33,170 bases of DNA from NCBI GenBank assembly GCA_947455515.1, contig CANGOF010000021.1, forward strand, positions 1 through 33,170, in the 5' to 3' direction. Within the stretch, counting starts at the first letter, position 1, and the number at the start of each line of letters is the position of its first letter. The notes beneath the pieces are model-generated. The model was not told where the DNA came from. It did no database searches and was given only the letters and a program-made list of their open reading frames with translations. Made by a program: the position numbers and the translations under genes. Origin of the DNA: Flavobacteriia bacterium (GTDB lineage: Bacteria; Bacteroidota; Bacteroidia; Flavobacteriales_D; Crocinitomicaceae). Below are positions 1-8,960 of the stretch, piece by piece.

Positions 1-103
1 ATCTTCTTTTTTCATAATTGTGTGTTTAAATTACTAAAAAGTTATTTCCGAAAATTATTTTTAGGCCTTTTTGGAGGAGGCCAAAATATTTTCAGAATAA
101 CTT

Positions 104-871
104 TTAGCAGGGTTTACACACTTTATGGGATACTACCTGTTCACTATCTATGATGAAGGTTGTACTTGGACGATTTAACAGATTGTTTTTTTTCCATTTG
201 ACATGAATTTTTTTATTTTCAAAATTCCACATACCTAAAATTTCACTTCGTTGTTCATTTTCATTGATAGTATCCAGTTTGACATACATTCGGTAGCTAC
301 AAAGTCCGTCATTAAAGAAATATAATTTTCCATAATTATCTTGATTTGTATATTCATAATTTAAATGATCAGCAATGTTCTTTTTTGTTAATCTAAATAA
401 AAGTCGCTTATTGTATGCATCATAATCTTCAGATTCATCGTAATTTATATTTAATTTTTCAGGAGTTATATCAATAAAAGAGATTGCTTCGTATTGGTTC
501 ACTTGACTGCTCATTTGTTTGTAAACATATACTTTCTTTGTTGTCTTGCTATATTCAATTCGATAGTATAATTTTTCTTTCGGAGAGTAAATATTCGAAA
601 ATACCACATCTTTATTTTCTTCTAATTTTGAATGAAAATTTTCTTGAACACAATCACGTAGAAAGTAGCCTACCAGATTTTTTCTACCTGAATACTTGAT
701 AGATAAAATGGTGTTACTACTTGGTATCTGATAAATTCCAAACGTAGAGTCAGGAACAAATTTCAGCGTTGAATCAGATGAATAAATCAGTTTGTTTTCC
801 TTTTTCTCAGAACACGAAACTTGAAAAAATAACACAATAATGAAAAATGTAAAGGCTAAAATTTTAGGCAT
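104..871 (-). CDS. hypothetical lipoprotein
   Basis: 255 aa ORF; N-terminal signal with lipobox-like ...FFQVSCSEKK; no recognised domain. Confidence 0.7.
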   Translation of the reverse strand: MPKILAFTFFIIVLFFQVSCSEKKENKLIYSSDSTLKFVPDSTFGIYQIPSSNTILSIKYSGRKNLVGYFLRDCVQENFHSKLEENKDVVFSNIYSPKEKLYYRIEYSKTTKKVYVYKQMSSQVNQYEAISFIDITPEKLNINYDESEDYDAYNKRLLFRLTKKNIADHLNYEYTNQDNYGKLYFFNDGLCSYRMYVKLDTINENEQRSEILGMWNFENKKIHVKWKKNNLLNRPSTTFIIDSEQVVSHKVCKPC

Positions 872-1016
872 GTAAAATAAATTCTCTGTTCTAAATAATT
901 GAGGTAAAAATAATAGAAATAAAATGATTTCGAATCAGAGGGTAAGTAATTCAGTTTTATAATGTACAAATGGAAAATAATCGTGGATTATTTCGACGTT
1001 CAAACGCTTCATAATA

Positions 1017-1202
1017 ATGTTTAAATTTGATGAATATCTGAATAACATGGCGAAGCAAAAAAATACTGAAAACAAAAAGCTCCATTCAAAGTTGTTGGGA
1101 CAAAAAAAGAATAAAAAACAAAGTCAGAAGGAAGCAAATAAAGCGCGAATTCGTCTGATGAATCAGATGGCGAATAAACAAACTGATTTAACCGCCGAGT
1201 AA
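1017..1202 (+). CDS. small Lys/Gln-rich basic hypothetical protein (possible internal start at 1047, MAKQKN...)
   Basis: 61 aa ORF with highly charged, low-complexity composition; competes with an antisense ORF at 1021..1206. Confidence 0.45.
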   Translation: MFKFDEYLNNMAKQKNTENKKLHSKLLGQKKNKKQSQKEANKARIRLMNQMANKQTDLTAE

Positions 1203-1484
1203 ACATTTAAAACACATGACTGAACGAAATGTATATCCCCAATAAAGTAAGGTTATTACATAAAGTAAAACGATTGTCGATAAAAGTAAGTTTCTATTCT
1301 TTCTAAATTGAAAAAGACCATATAGTAGTATTCCTCCTCCAATCAAATAAAATATCATTCCAAAGAATGGACCTGAATTCATATGAGAATTAGCATCCTG
1401 TTGGACGTAGGGTAGGAGAAATGAATGGCAAAATATATTTTGAAGTAGTATAGAAAGAATAAAAAAAATAATTCTTTTTGTCAT
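1188..1484 (-). CDS. small membrane protein, hypothetical
   Basis: ORF track 1188..1505; ATG at 1484 (MTKRIIFFILSILL) is a more plausible start; signal peptide plus hydrophobic segments. Confidence 0.5.
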   Translation of the reverse strand: MTKRIIFFILSILLQNIFCHSFLLPYVQQDANSHMNSGPFFGMIFYLIGGGILLYGLFQFRKNRNLLLSTIVLLYVITLLYWGYTFRSVMCFKCLLGG

Positions 1485-1486
1485 GC

Positions 1487-1894
1487 TTAATCTGTAAAAA
1501 CACATTGTTTATTTGATAACCAGAGATATTCTATATTATTTATTTTTAGAATGTTACTATTTGTTGTTTTTGTTAAGATTGCTCCTTTTTCAACTTTAGA
1601 GAATATTTCAGAATTTACTACAATCTCCAATGTATCTTGACTTAATTGATGATAAAAAGACGAATGAATTAAAAATAAATCAAAATTAGATAGTTTAATT
1701 CGGATTATTTTAGAGCGTTTTTTTTCAATACAAACACCTTCAAACCTAACATTATTAAGTGAGTATTTAGTTTGTTCAGTTTTTTTGCAACCATCTTCTT
1801 GAACTCCTTTGGCAAAATCAATAAGCCCACAGCTTGGAAGAATATAAATTAAAAGTATACTTAATATTACTTTTCTACTAATTTTATATTTCAC
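1487..1894 (-). CDS. hypothetical lipoprotein
   Basis: 135 aa; signal with LPSCG lipobox; GTG start. Confidence 0.55.
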   Translation of the reverse strand: MKYKISRKVILSILLIYILPSCGLIDFAKGVQEDGCKKTEQTKYSLNNVRFEGVCIEKKRSKIIRIKLSNFDLFLIHSSFYHQLSQDTLEIVVNSEIFSKVEKGAILTKTTNSNILKINNIEYLWLSNKQCVFTD

Positions 1895-1919
1895 AAGTCG
1901 AACGAAGAAAAAGCAATTT
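1895..1919 (-). repeat. dispersed repeat copy A (core)
   Basis: Minus strand AAATTGCTTTTTCTTCGTTCGACTT, shares TGCTTTTTCTTCGTTYRACTT core with copies B and C. Confidence 0.65.
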
Positions 1920-1928
1920 ATAGATACA

Positions 1929-2543
1929 TTAGAATAATCCGTTTATCTCTGCATCAATCGCATTAATAATCTTCCCTAAATCCTCTTGGTTTTCCGGGAA
2001 ACGGTTGTTGTCAATGTCGATGATCAATAATTTTCCTTTGTCGTACGTAGAAATCCAAGCTTCGTAACGCTCGTTCAAACGTTTCAAGTAATCAATACGG
2101 ATACTTTCTTCATAATCCCTTCCGCGTAATTGAATTTGGTGAACCAAAGTAGGGACACTTGCGCGTAAATAAATTAATAAGTCTGGTGCAGAAACGAAGG
2201 ATTCAATTAAGTTAAATAAGGAGAAATAATTCTCGAAATCACGTGTAGTCATTAAGCCCATTGAATGTAAATTCGGCGCGAAAATGAATGCATCTTCGTA
2301 AATCGTACGGTCTTGAATCACCATCGCATTCGTTTTCTTAATCTCTTGGATTTGTGTGAAACGACTGTTTAGGTAATAAATCTGTAAATTGAACGACCAA
2401 CGTTGCATATCTTCGTAGAAATCATTTAAATACGGATTTTGTTCTACATCTTCGAAGTGTGTTTCCCAACCATAATGTTTGGCCAACATCTGTGTCAAAG
2501 TCGTTTTACCTGCTCCGATATTTCCTGCTACTGCTATATGCAT
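1929..2543 (-). CDS. deoxynucleoside kinase family protein
   Basis: P-loop GNIGAGKTTL at the N-terminus, QDRTIYEDAFIF and RGRDYEESI lid-like motif typical of dNK. Confidence 0.9.
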   Translation of the reverse strand: MHIAVAGNIGAGKTTLTQMLAKHYGWETHFEDVEQNPYLNDFYEDMQRWSFNLQIYYLNSRFTQIQEIKKTNAMVIQDRTIYEDAFIFAPNLHSMGLMTTRDFENYFSLFNLIESFVSAPDLLIYLRASVPTLVHQIQLRGRDYEESIRIDYLKRLNERYEAWISTYDKGKLLIIDIDNNRFPENQEDLGKIINAIDAEINGLF

Positions 2544-2601
2544 TGTTTCTGATTTTAAAATTGTACGAACATCAAATATAGGAAATCTAATGTGTACTTT
2601 T

Positions 2602-3453
2602 TTATTTCTTAAAAGAAAATTTTGAAAGTTTATTTTTTTCTAGAAAATAGAAATAAGCACCTTGTTTTTTGAATTGAAGAATGTCTGTTCTGGGTAAAAA
2701 CAGTTCCATTGGCATAGGTTCTTTTTCGCTATAAGCGTATAGGATATTCCCGCACAATACATAGATTACATTTTTCTCTACACTAATATAACTGCCTATT
2801 TTTATTGAAATAAAATCAATCAAATTCCCATAATTATCCAATTTGTACACTCCTTTTGTTTTATCATAGAGAAATAAGAAATTTCCTTCTTCAATTAATT
2901 GTGTAACTTCATTGAAGCCAAGTAAACTCTTCAAATTCTCAATCTTTACACTTTGTTGGTTGTTGGTGGATAGTAATTCTAATTTGGAATTATCTTGGTC
3001 GTATACCCAAAATTTATTATTTTGAAAAGAGGACGAAAAGGCTTGTGCATAACTTAATCCATAGGTGCTTAAATCAAAGTTTTCTCCTTGAAAAGTCAAG
3101 CTGTTATCTAATGTGCCTACCAATTGTTGTTCTTCCGAAAAAAACAAAACTTTCATAGGGTTGCGTGCATCCAGCTTTGTAATATTTCCAACCGTTTTAC
3201 TGCTTTGTGCAAAAAGTAAATTGCCCTTTACATCGTATTTTTTTAGTTGGTTAGCTTGTACAATAATGGTATTTCCTAATTCGTCTACATCCCAAGCACT
3301 AACATTATTTACTACAATTTCCGCTCCACAAAGTAATAGCGTATCATGCCGTTCGGGCGAGTCATGAATCGTCCAGTCGCGACTCGTCCAAACGTGATTC
3401 GCATGAACCATTTCCATACATAAAAACACAAAAAAGTATATCCCTTTTTTCAT
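2602..3453 (-). CDS. hypothetical secreted protein, possibly beta-propeller-like
   Basis: 283 aa with signal peptide; 4-nt overlap with upstream GH3 gene indicates an operon. Confidence 0.7.
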   Translation of the reverse strand: MKKGIYFFVFLCMEMVHANHVWTSRDWTIHDSPERHDTLLLCGAEIVVNNVSAWDVDELGNTIIVQANQLKKYDVKGNLLFAQSSKTVGNITKLDARNPMKVLFFSEEQQLVGTLDNSLTFQGENFDLSTYGLSYAQAFSSSFQNNKFWVYDQDNSKLELLSTNNQQSVKIENLKSLLGFNEVTQLIEEGNFLFLYDKTKGVYKLDNYGNLIDFISIKIGSYISVEKNVIYVLCGNILYAYSEKEPMPMELFLPRTDILQFKKQGAYFYFLEKNKLSKFSFKK

Positions 3454-4964
3454 AACAGAATTGTAGATAATATTTCTTCTAAAATCGTTCTATTGTTACT
3501 TAATCGTGGCACTTTATTTTGTCCTCCTAATTTCCCTTTTGCTTGTAGCCAGCGATCAAATGTTCCGTTAGGAACAAGGTGAACAATAGGCATTTCCAAT
3601 GCTAAATCTTTTGTTCGTTTTGTATCATAATCTGAGTTTGTGTCACGGAGTTTCGTGTCCAAAATCACATTGAATTCCATCAGGTCTTTTGGTTCGGAAA
3701 TAAATTCGATGACCCATTCATGCGCACCTTTAGCATTGTCTGACATAAATTTTGGGGCAACCGTATATTCTTTAAGAATAGAATTCGTTTTTTTGCATGC
3801 TTCATATATTGCTTTTTCCGCATTGTCCACAATAACTTCTTCTCCAAAACAATTGATGAAACTTTGTGTACGTCCTGTAATTTTAAATTTGTAGGGAAGG
3901 AGGGAAGTGAATGAAATTGTGTCCCCCAAAATGTATCTCCACAAACCGCCATTGGTTGAAATTACTAAGGCATAGTTCGTGTTGAGTTCCACTTCAGAAA
4001 GGGTAATAACTTCTTTACTTTTTACCCCATCGAAACTGGACATTGGAATGAATTCATAGAAAATTCCGTAGTCCAACATAAGTAATAAATCGTCGCTATT
4101 AGGATCGTCTTGAATTCCGAAAAATCCTTCGGAAGCGTTGTAAGTCTCGATATAATGCATCGAAGAATCAGGGATTAAACGCTCAAATTCTTTTTTGTAT
4201 GGAAGAAAACTAACCCCTCCGTGCATAAATAGTTCCAGATTTGGCCAAACTTCCTTTAGGTTCTTTTTACCTGTGATTTCTAAAATTCGATTACATAATA
4301 CTAAGGTCCAACTAGGTACGCCGGCTATGATACAAACATCTTGTTTGATGGTTTGTTTTGCCATTTTATCCAGCTTTTTTTCCCAATCATCCATTAATGC
4401 AATTTCTCTGGAAGGCGTACGACGTATTTCGGCCCACCAAGGTAAGTTCTTGACAATAATTGCAGAAAGGTCACCTAAATAAGAATTCACTCCAATAGGG
4501 TTGATTTTGGCACTTCCTCCAATGATGAGGTGTTTTGCGTTGTATAATTTTCTATCAGGATAATTTGTGTAGTATAATGCCAATAAATCTTTACCTCCTT
4601 TGTAATGGCATTCAAACAAAGAGTCTTTAGTTACTGGGATAAACTTACTTCGGTGAGAAGTTGTTCCGGAAGACTTGGCAAACCAACTTGTTGTTCCAGG
4701 CCAAAGTAGATTCTTTTCTCCAGCAATAAGTTGATCAACATCTTTTTTTAATCCTTCATAAGTTTGTAAAGGAACTTTTTGTTTAAACTCGGAATAGATT
4801 TTGATATGATTAAAATCGTGTGCTTTTCCAAATGAAGTATGAGCTGCAGTTTTAAGCATACGACGAAATAGCTCCTCCTGAACTTCAAGTGGAAATTTTC
4901 GAAATAAATCGATTTGATGTATCCTTTTTTTGATTACCCACGAGAATAAAGCATTAAAAGGCAT
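3450..4964 (-). CDS. GH3 auxin-responsive promoter family protein (acyl-adenylating enzyme superfamily)
   Basis: 504 aa; SSGTTSHRSKFIPVT, YNASEGFFGIQ and GDTISFTS motifs of the GH3 family. Confidence 0.88.
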   Translation of the reverse strand: MPFNALFSWVIKKRIHQIDLFRKFPLEVQEELFRRMLKTAAHTSFGKAHDFNHIKIYSEFKQKVPLQTYEGLKKDVDQLIAGEKNLLWPGTTSWFAKSSGTTSHRSKFIPVTKDSLFECHYKGGKDLLALYYTNYPDRKLYNAKHLIIGGSAKINPIGVNSYLGDLSAIIVKNLPWWAEIRRTPSREIALMDDWEKKLDKMAKQTIKQDVCIIAGVPSWTLVLCNRILEITGKKNLKEVWPNLELFMHGGVSFLPYKKEFERLIPDSSMHYIETYNASEGFFGIQDDPNSDDLLLMLDYGIFYEFIPMSSFDGVKSKEVITLSEVELNTNYALVISTNGGLWRYILGDTISFTSLLPYKFKITGRTQSFINCFGEEVIVDNAEKAIYEACKKTNSILKEYTVAPKFMSDNAKGAHEWVIEFISEPKDLMEFNVILDTKLRDTNSDYDTKRTKDLALEMPIVHLVPNGTFDRWLQAKGKLGGQNKVPRLSNNRTILEEILSTILL

Positions 4965-5002
4965 ACAAGAAGTACGTTAAATAAATAAACGAAAAGAGTG
5001 GA

Positions 5003-5107
5003 TTATCCCCAGATGAAAATAGATGCTAAAACACCTAAAACAACGATAGTATAAATAAATCCAACAGCTTGTGTTTGTTTATCGAAAAAATTATCAGGAT
5101 TTGACAT
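5003..5107 (-). CDS. 34-aa single-TM small protein (MSNPDNFFDKQTQAVGFIYTIVVLGVLASIFIWG), absent from ORF track
   Basis: Complete ATG..TAA reading frame read by hand; one hydrophobic helix; preceded by a TTG-N19-TATCTTTG promoter match at 5125..5154. Confidence 0.65.
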   Translation of the reverse strand: MSNPDNFFDKQTQAVGFIYTIVVLGVLASIFIWG

Positions 5108-5124
5108 AACTTTTATTTTTTTTA

Positions 5125-5154
5125 CAAAGATAGCTTTTTTTGAGAAATTGACAA
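5125..5154 (-). promoter_or_regulatory. Bacteroidota-type promoter (-33 TTG, N19, -7 TATCTTTG) for the smORF/GH3 operon
   Basis: Minus strand reads TTG-TCAATTTCTCAAAAAAAGC-TATCTTTG; about 18 nt from the -7 box to the smORF ATG. Confidence 0.6.
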
Positions 5155-5193
5155 TTTACAATTTATATTTATTTGTAACCCAATATTCATTAC

Positions 5194-5235
5194 AATTGTC
5201 CATTGTCCATTGTTCATTGTTCATTGTCCATTGTT
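5194..5235. repeat. degenerate 7-nt tandem repeat (consensus CATTGTY)
   Basis: AATTGTC CATTGTC CATTGTT CATTGTT CATTGTC CATTGTT. Confidence 0.9.
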
Positions 5236-5240
5236 AATTA

Positions 5241-5756
5241 TCACTCCTTCATTTTTTTTACAATTCCAGTAGTAGAATAACCATCAACTAAATCGATAAC
5301 CTCAACATTTCCTCCATTTGCTCGAACTGCATCTGAACCTACAATGTATTTCTTGGATTTTTTATCTATTTCATTTGGATCGTAGTCAGCTCCTTTTACC
5401 AATACATCAGGTTGAAGCTTCGAAATTAAATCTTCAGGTGTATCTCCATCAAATAAAACTACTAAGTCTACAAAAGTTAGTGAGGCAAGTATCGTTTGTC
5501 GCGCATCCTCTGGATTTATTGGTCGTTCATCTCCTTTTCCTTGTCTTTTGACGGACGCGTCAGAATTTAGTCCAACAACTAAACGATTCCCTAAGTCAGC
5601 TGCTTTTGCTAAATAGGTAACATGACCTTTGTGTAGAATGTCAAAGCAACCATTAGTGAAAACAATCGATTCCCCTTTCATTTTCCAAATGCCAATTTTA
5701 CGTTGTGCATCTTCCACGGTAACAATGCGGGACTTTACAAAATCATTTTTTGACAT
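5241..5756 (-). CDS. rfaE2: D-glycero-beta-D-manno-heptose 1-phosphate adenylyltransferase
   Basis: FTNGCFDILHKGHVTYL nucleotidyltransferase motif, LVKGADY, VIDLVDGYSTTGIV C-terminus. Confidence 0.92.
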   Translation of the reverse strand: MSKNDFVKSRIVTVEDAQRKIGIWKMKGESIVFTNGCFDILHKGHVTYLAKAADLGNRLVVGLNSDASVKRQGKGDERPINPEDARQTILASLTFVDLVVLFDGDTPEDLISKLQPDVLVKGADYDPNEIDKKSKKYIVGSDAVRANGGNVEVIDLVDGYSTTGIVKKMKE

Positions 5757-6765
5757 CTTCTTTAGAAAAGTTTTTAGGTAAAAAGATAAAAGAGAGTAAT
5801 CCTAAAATGACTAACAATATGGTTTGTGAAGCCCAAATAATCATTCCTAAGGCGTTTCCAATCGCCAAAGCATTTGGAGTTTTGTCGTGAAGTATTAAGT
5901 TAACAACTAAGCCGATTAACAAAGGGAAAACTCCTAATCCTCCATTTGTGAAAATTATTCCAAGCGAGCCAGCTATAAATCCTAATAAAACACCACTCAG
6001 CGGAAAATCTTTTGTCTCTTCCAATGAGAAAAATGCTACTCCAAAGTATGCGATATAAGCAACCCAGATAAAAAGTGTGTGCAGTATGTATCCGGAAGGA
6101 TTTTTAGTTTTGAATATGGAAAGTAGACCTTCAAAAATATCTTTTACAAATCCAATTAATTTAATACGTAATGCTGGTTTGAGTTTTAATAGTATCAATA
6201 ATCCAATAAATCCTATTCCTATTGTGGAATAAACAACCATTTTCCAAGGAAATGCGTTTGGATCTGTACTTGTTTTGCCACCAAATTTTGCGGATATTTC
6301 ATGAAATATTTTAAAGAAATTATCCATCCCCAATAGCGCAGTTATTCCAGCAACTAATAGTAGCATGACAAAATCGACTGCTCTTTCTGCAATGATAGTT
6401 CCAAAAGACTTTGTAAAAGGAACGCCTTCTGATCGGTATAGCATCGCTGATCGTGCGGCTTCGCCAGAACGAGGTATGGTAAGATTGAGTATGTACCCTA
6501 TCATCATCGAATGGTAACGGTTCCAAAAAGTGGTTTTATAACCAATTGGCTCAAGCATGTATTTCCATCTATAAGCACGTGATGCAAAAGCAAAAAAGGC
6601 TAAGATTACAGAAAGAATTATCCATCTGTAGTCGGCTTTGTCAATTGCTTGATAAAAGATTTCTTTCTCATTTTCTCCCATTTTGGTGAAAATGCTATAC
6701 ATAACATAAGATCCGAAGGCTAATGGAAGAACGGTTTTTAGCGCTTTTATCAGGAATGATTTCAT
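5743..6765 (-). CDS. lysylphosphatidylglycerol synthase TM region/UPF0104 (YbhN-like) membrane protein
   Basis: 340 aa polytopic protein; PRSGEAARSAMLYRSEGVPFTKSFGTIIAERAVD motif. Confidence 0.85.
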   Translation of the reverse strand: MKSFLIKALKTVLPLAFGSYVMYSIFTKMGENEKEIFYQAIDKADYRWIILSVILAFFAFASRAYRWKYMLEPIGYKTTFWNRYHSMMIGYILNLTIPRSGEAARSAMLYRSEGVPFTKSFGTIIAERAVDFVMLLLVAGITALLGMDNFFKIFHEISAKFGGKTSTDPNAFPWKMVVYSTIGIGFIGLLILLKLKPALRIKLIGFVKDIFEGLLSIFKTKNPSGYILHTLFIWVAYIAYFGVAFFSLEETKDFPLSGVLLGFIAGSLGIIFTNGGLGVFPLLIGLVVNLILHDKTPNALAIGNALGMIIWASQTILLVILGLLSFIFLPKNFSKEDVKK

Positions 6766-6769
6766 CGTT

Positions 6770-7120
6770 TTAAACGATCAAGTTTGTTTGCTCATTTGGA
6801 AATACTAAAGAAGGTTTAAATTTTTTAGCTTCTTCAAACTCCATATAACCATAGCCGATTATTATTATCGGGTCGTTTACAGCTACTCTTCGAGCTGCAG
6901 GGCCATTCAAACAGATGGTTCCAGTGTGAGGGTCACCTTTGATTACATAGGTTTCAAAACGTTCACCATTATTAATGTTAACGATTTGCACTTTTTCGCC
7001 TTCAATAATATTTGCTGCGTCCATCAATGCTTCGTCAATGGTGATACTTCCAATGTAATTCAGGTCCGCTTGCGTTACGCGAACTCGGTGTATTTTAGAT
7101 TTTACAACTTCAATCAACAT
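6770..7120 (-). CDS. panD: aspartate 1-decarboxylase (pyruvoyl proenzyme)
   Basis: [29 protein letters not shown] with Gly-Ser self-cleavage site; [17 protein letters not shown]. Confidence 0.96.
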   Translation of the reverse strand: MLIEVVKSKIHRVRVTQADLNYIGSITIDEALMDAANIIEGEKVQIVNINNGERFETYVIKGDPHTGTICLNGPAARRVAVNDPIIIIGYGYMEFEEAKKFKPSLVFPNEQTNLIV

Positions 7121-7181
7121 AATTTTTTCTATTGCGACGCAAATTTACAATAATTACCAGGAGTTAATCATAAAACTTAAA

Positions 7182-8024
7182 TTATTCTCTGATTTCCATA
7201 TTGTCTATGAGTCGTACCTCGCCTGCGTAGGCTACAATACACATTCTTGCGTGTTCACACCAAGTTTCTTTTAAATTTTCCAAGGTGGTTGGATTTACAA
7301 TTTCTATGTATTCTAATTTTAATTTACTCTGACTTATGGATTCTTCTGCCTTTCTTTTTACTTCGCTTGGCTTCATTTCTCGAGTATTCTTTCTTGCTTC
7401 AATCAATGTATTGAATAAAATCAATGCTTCGATTTTTTGTTCTTCGGTTAGCCTCAGATTCCTGCTGCTTAAGGCTAATCCGGATTCGTTTCTACAGGTT
7501 TCGCAAGGGATAATTTCAATAGGTAAATTAAAATGTTTTACCATAAATTGAATTACAGAAACTTGTTGAAAATCTTTGAGTCCAAAAAACGCTTTGTTAG
7601 GTTTAGTTAACTCAAATAAACGATATACCACTTGGCAGACACCTTGAAAATGCCCAGGGCGAGAATTCCCTTCCATGGTTTGATCCAAAAAACCAAGTTC
7701 TATTCCTGGAAAGTGATAGTCTTTTGTGTATATCTCTGAGGCATTTGGAAAGAATACAAGGTCGCAACCGAGAGAATTTAATAATGCAATATCATGGTTT
7801 TCTGTTTTGGGATAATTTATAAGATCGTCTTGATTTGTAAACTGAGTAGGATTAATAAATACTGAGGTAATCACGAAGTTACATGATTTTTTAGCGGTCG
7901 TAACCAATGATGCGTGTCCTTCATGTAGCGCCCCCATAGTAGGTACTAAGCCTATTGAAAGATTCTCGGATAGTGGTTCTTTAAGTGCAGTAAATAATTC
8001 TGCGAGAGAATATGCTTTAATCAC
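7182..8024 (-). CDS. panC: pantoate--beta-alanine ligase
   Basis: VPTMGALHEGHASLV, FINPTQF, FFGLKDFQQ and SSRN motifs. Confidence 0.96.
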   Translation of the reverse strand: MIKAYSLAELFTALKEPLSENLSIGLVPTMGALHEGHASLVTTAKKSCNFVITSVFINPTQFTNQDDLINYPKTENHDIALLNSLGCDLVFFPNASEIYTKDYHFPGIELGFLDQTMEGNSRPGHFQGVCQVVYRLFELTKPNKAFFGLKDFQQVSVIQFMVKHFNLPIEIIPCETCRNESGLALSSRNLRLTEEQKIEALILFNTLIEARKNTREMKPSEVKRKAEESISQSKLKLEYIEIVNPTTLENLKETWCEHARMCIVAYAGEVRLIDNMEIRE

Positions 8025-8125
8025 GAAGCGTTTTGTTAGTGTTAATCAAGGACAAAACTATTCTTTTTTAATAAGATTTGGTATTTTTTTTGTAATTTTA
8101 CATACTTATACTATTTATACTTCCT

Positions 8126-8947
8126 ATGGAGAAAAAAAGAATACTTTTTGTATCGCAAGAAATCACCCCGTTTTTACCAAAAACAGAATTGTCTCACACT
8201 GCACGAAAATTACCTCAGGGAATTCAAGATGCAGGGAAAGAAATTCGTGTTTTTACTCCAAAATTTGGTAGTATAAATGAACGTAGACATCAGTTACATG
8301 AAGTGATACGTTTGTCTGGAATGAATTTGATAATTGATGATAAAGATCATCCTTTAATTATTAAAGTTGCGTCAATACCTGCAGCAAGGATGCAAGTTTA
8401 TTTTATTGATAATGAGGAGTATTTTAAACGGAAAAACACTTTAACGGAAGAAGATGGTAGTATGTATGCCGATAACGATGAGCGTTCTATGTTTTTCTGT
8501 AGAGGGGTATTAGAAACTGTAAAGAAATTAGGTTGGCAGCCAGATGTGATTCATTGTCATGGTTGGATGGCTTCATTAATGCCTTTATACATTAAGAAAA
8601 ATTACAATAAAGACCCTCATTTTGCAGACACAAAAGTAGTAGTGAGTTTGTATAATAATGGTTTTGACACATCTTGGGATTCTCGTTTTGCAGATAAATT
8701 AGCATTTGAAGGTTTTGAATCTGATGTAACGGATGGAGTAAAAGATCCTTCTTATTTTAACGTGATGCAAACCTCATTAAAATTTGCGGATGGGGTTACG
8801 ATCGGTAGTGAAGTATTGGATGATAATTCTAAAAAATTATTCGAAGATGCTACCTGCATGAAGTTAGATTATTCTCCTGAAGAACAGCAAGTAAAGGCTC
8901 TTTCTGAGTTTTTTGATCGTGTTATTGAAGACGAAGTTTTAGTGTAA
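8126..8947 (+). CDS. standalone glycogen/starch synthase N-terminal (GT5-like) domain protein
   Basis: 273 aa; FVSQEITPFLPKTE...DVIHCHGWMASLMPLYIKK resembles the N-terminal half of GlgA; no C-terminal GT1 half. Confidence 0.8.
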   Translation: MEKKRILFVSQEITPFLPKTELSHTARKLPQGIQDAGKEIRVFTPKFGSINERRHQLHEVIRLSGMNLIIDDKDHPLIIKVASIPAARMQVYFIDNEEYFKRKNTLTEEDGSMYADNDERSMFFCRGVLETVKKLGWQPDVIHCHGWMASLMPLYIKKNYNKDPHFADTKVVVSLYNNGFDTSWDSRFADKLAFEGFESDVTDGVKDPSYFNVMQTSLKFADGVTIGSEVLDDNSKKLFEDATCMKLDYSPEEQQVKALSEFFDRVIEDEVLV

Positions 8948-8960
8948 TTTTTAAAGTAAG

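Noticed and set aside
1-15. Possible start of a minus-strand gene (ATG at 15, MKKED...) running off the left edge
   Set aside because: Only five codons visible; cannot be supported
484-699. 71-aa plus-strand ORF antisense to the lipoprotein at 104..871
   Set aside because: No recognisable motif; fully inside a better-supported CDS; typical shadow ORF in AT-rich sequence
1021-1206. 61-aa minus-strand ORF opposite the small basic ORF
   Set aside because: No start context or motif; shadow of the Lys-rich frame
3680-3952. 90-aa minus-strand ORF within GH3 gene
   Set aside because: Out-of-frame overlap with a clearly coding GH3 frame
5194-5235. CRISPR array interpretation of the short tandem repeat
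   Set aside because: Units are 7 nt with no spacers and no cas genes nearby
8053-8060. TAGTTTTG (minus strand) as a panC promoter -7 box
   Set aside because: -7 matches but no -33 element at acceptable spacing; left uncalled
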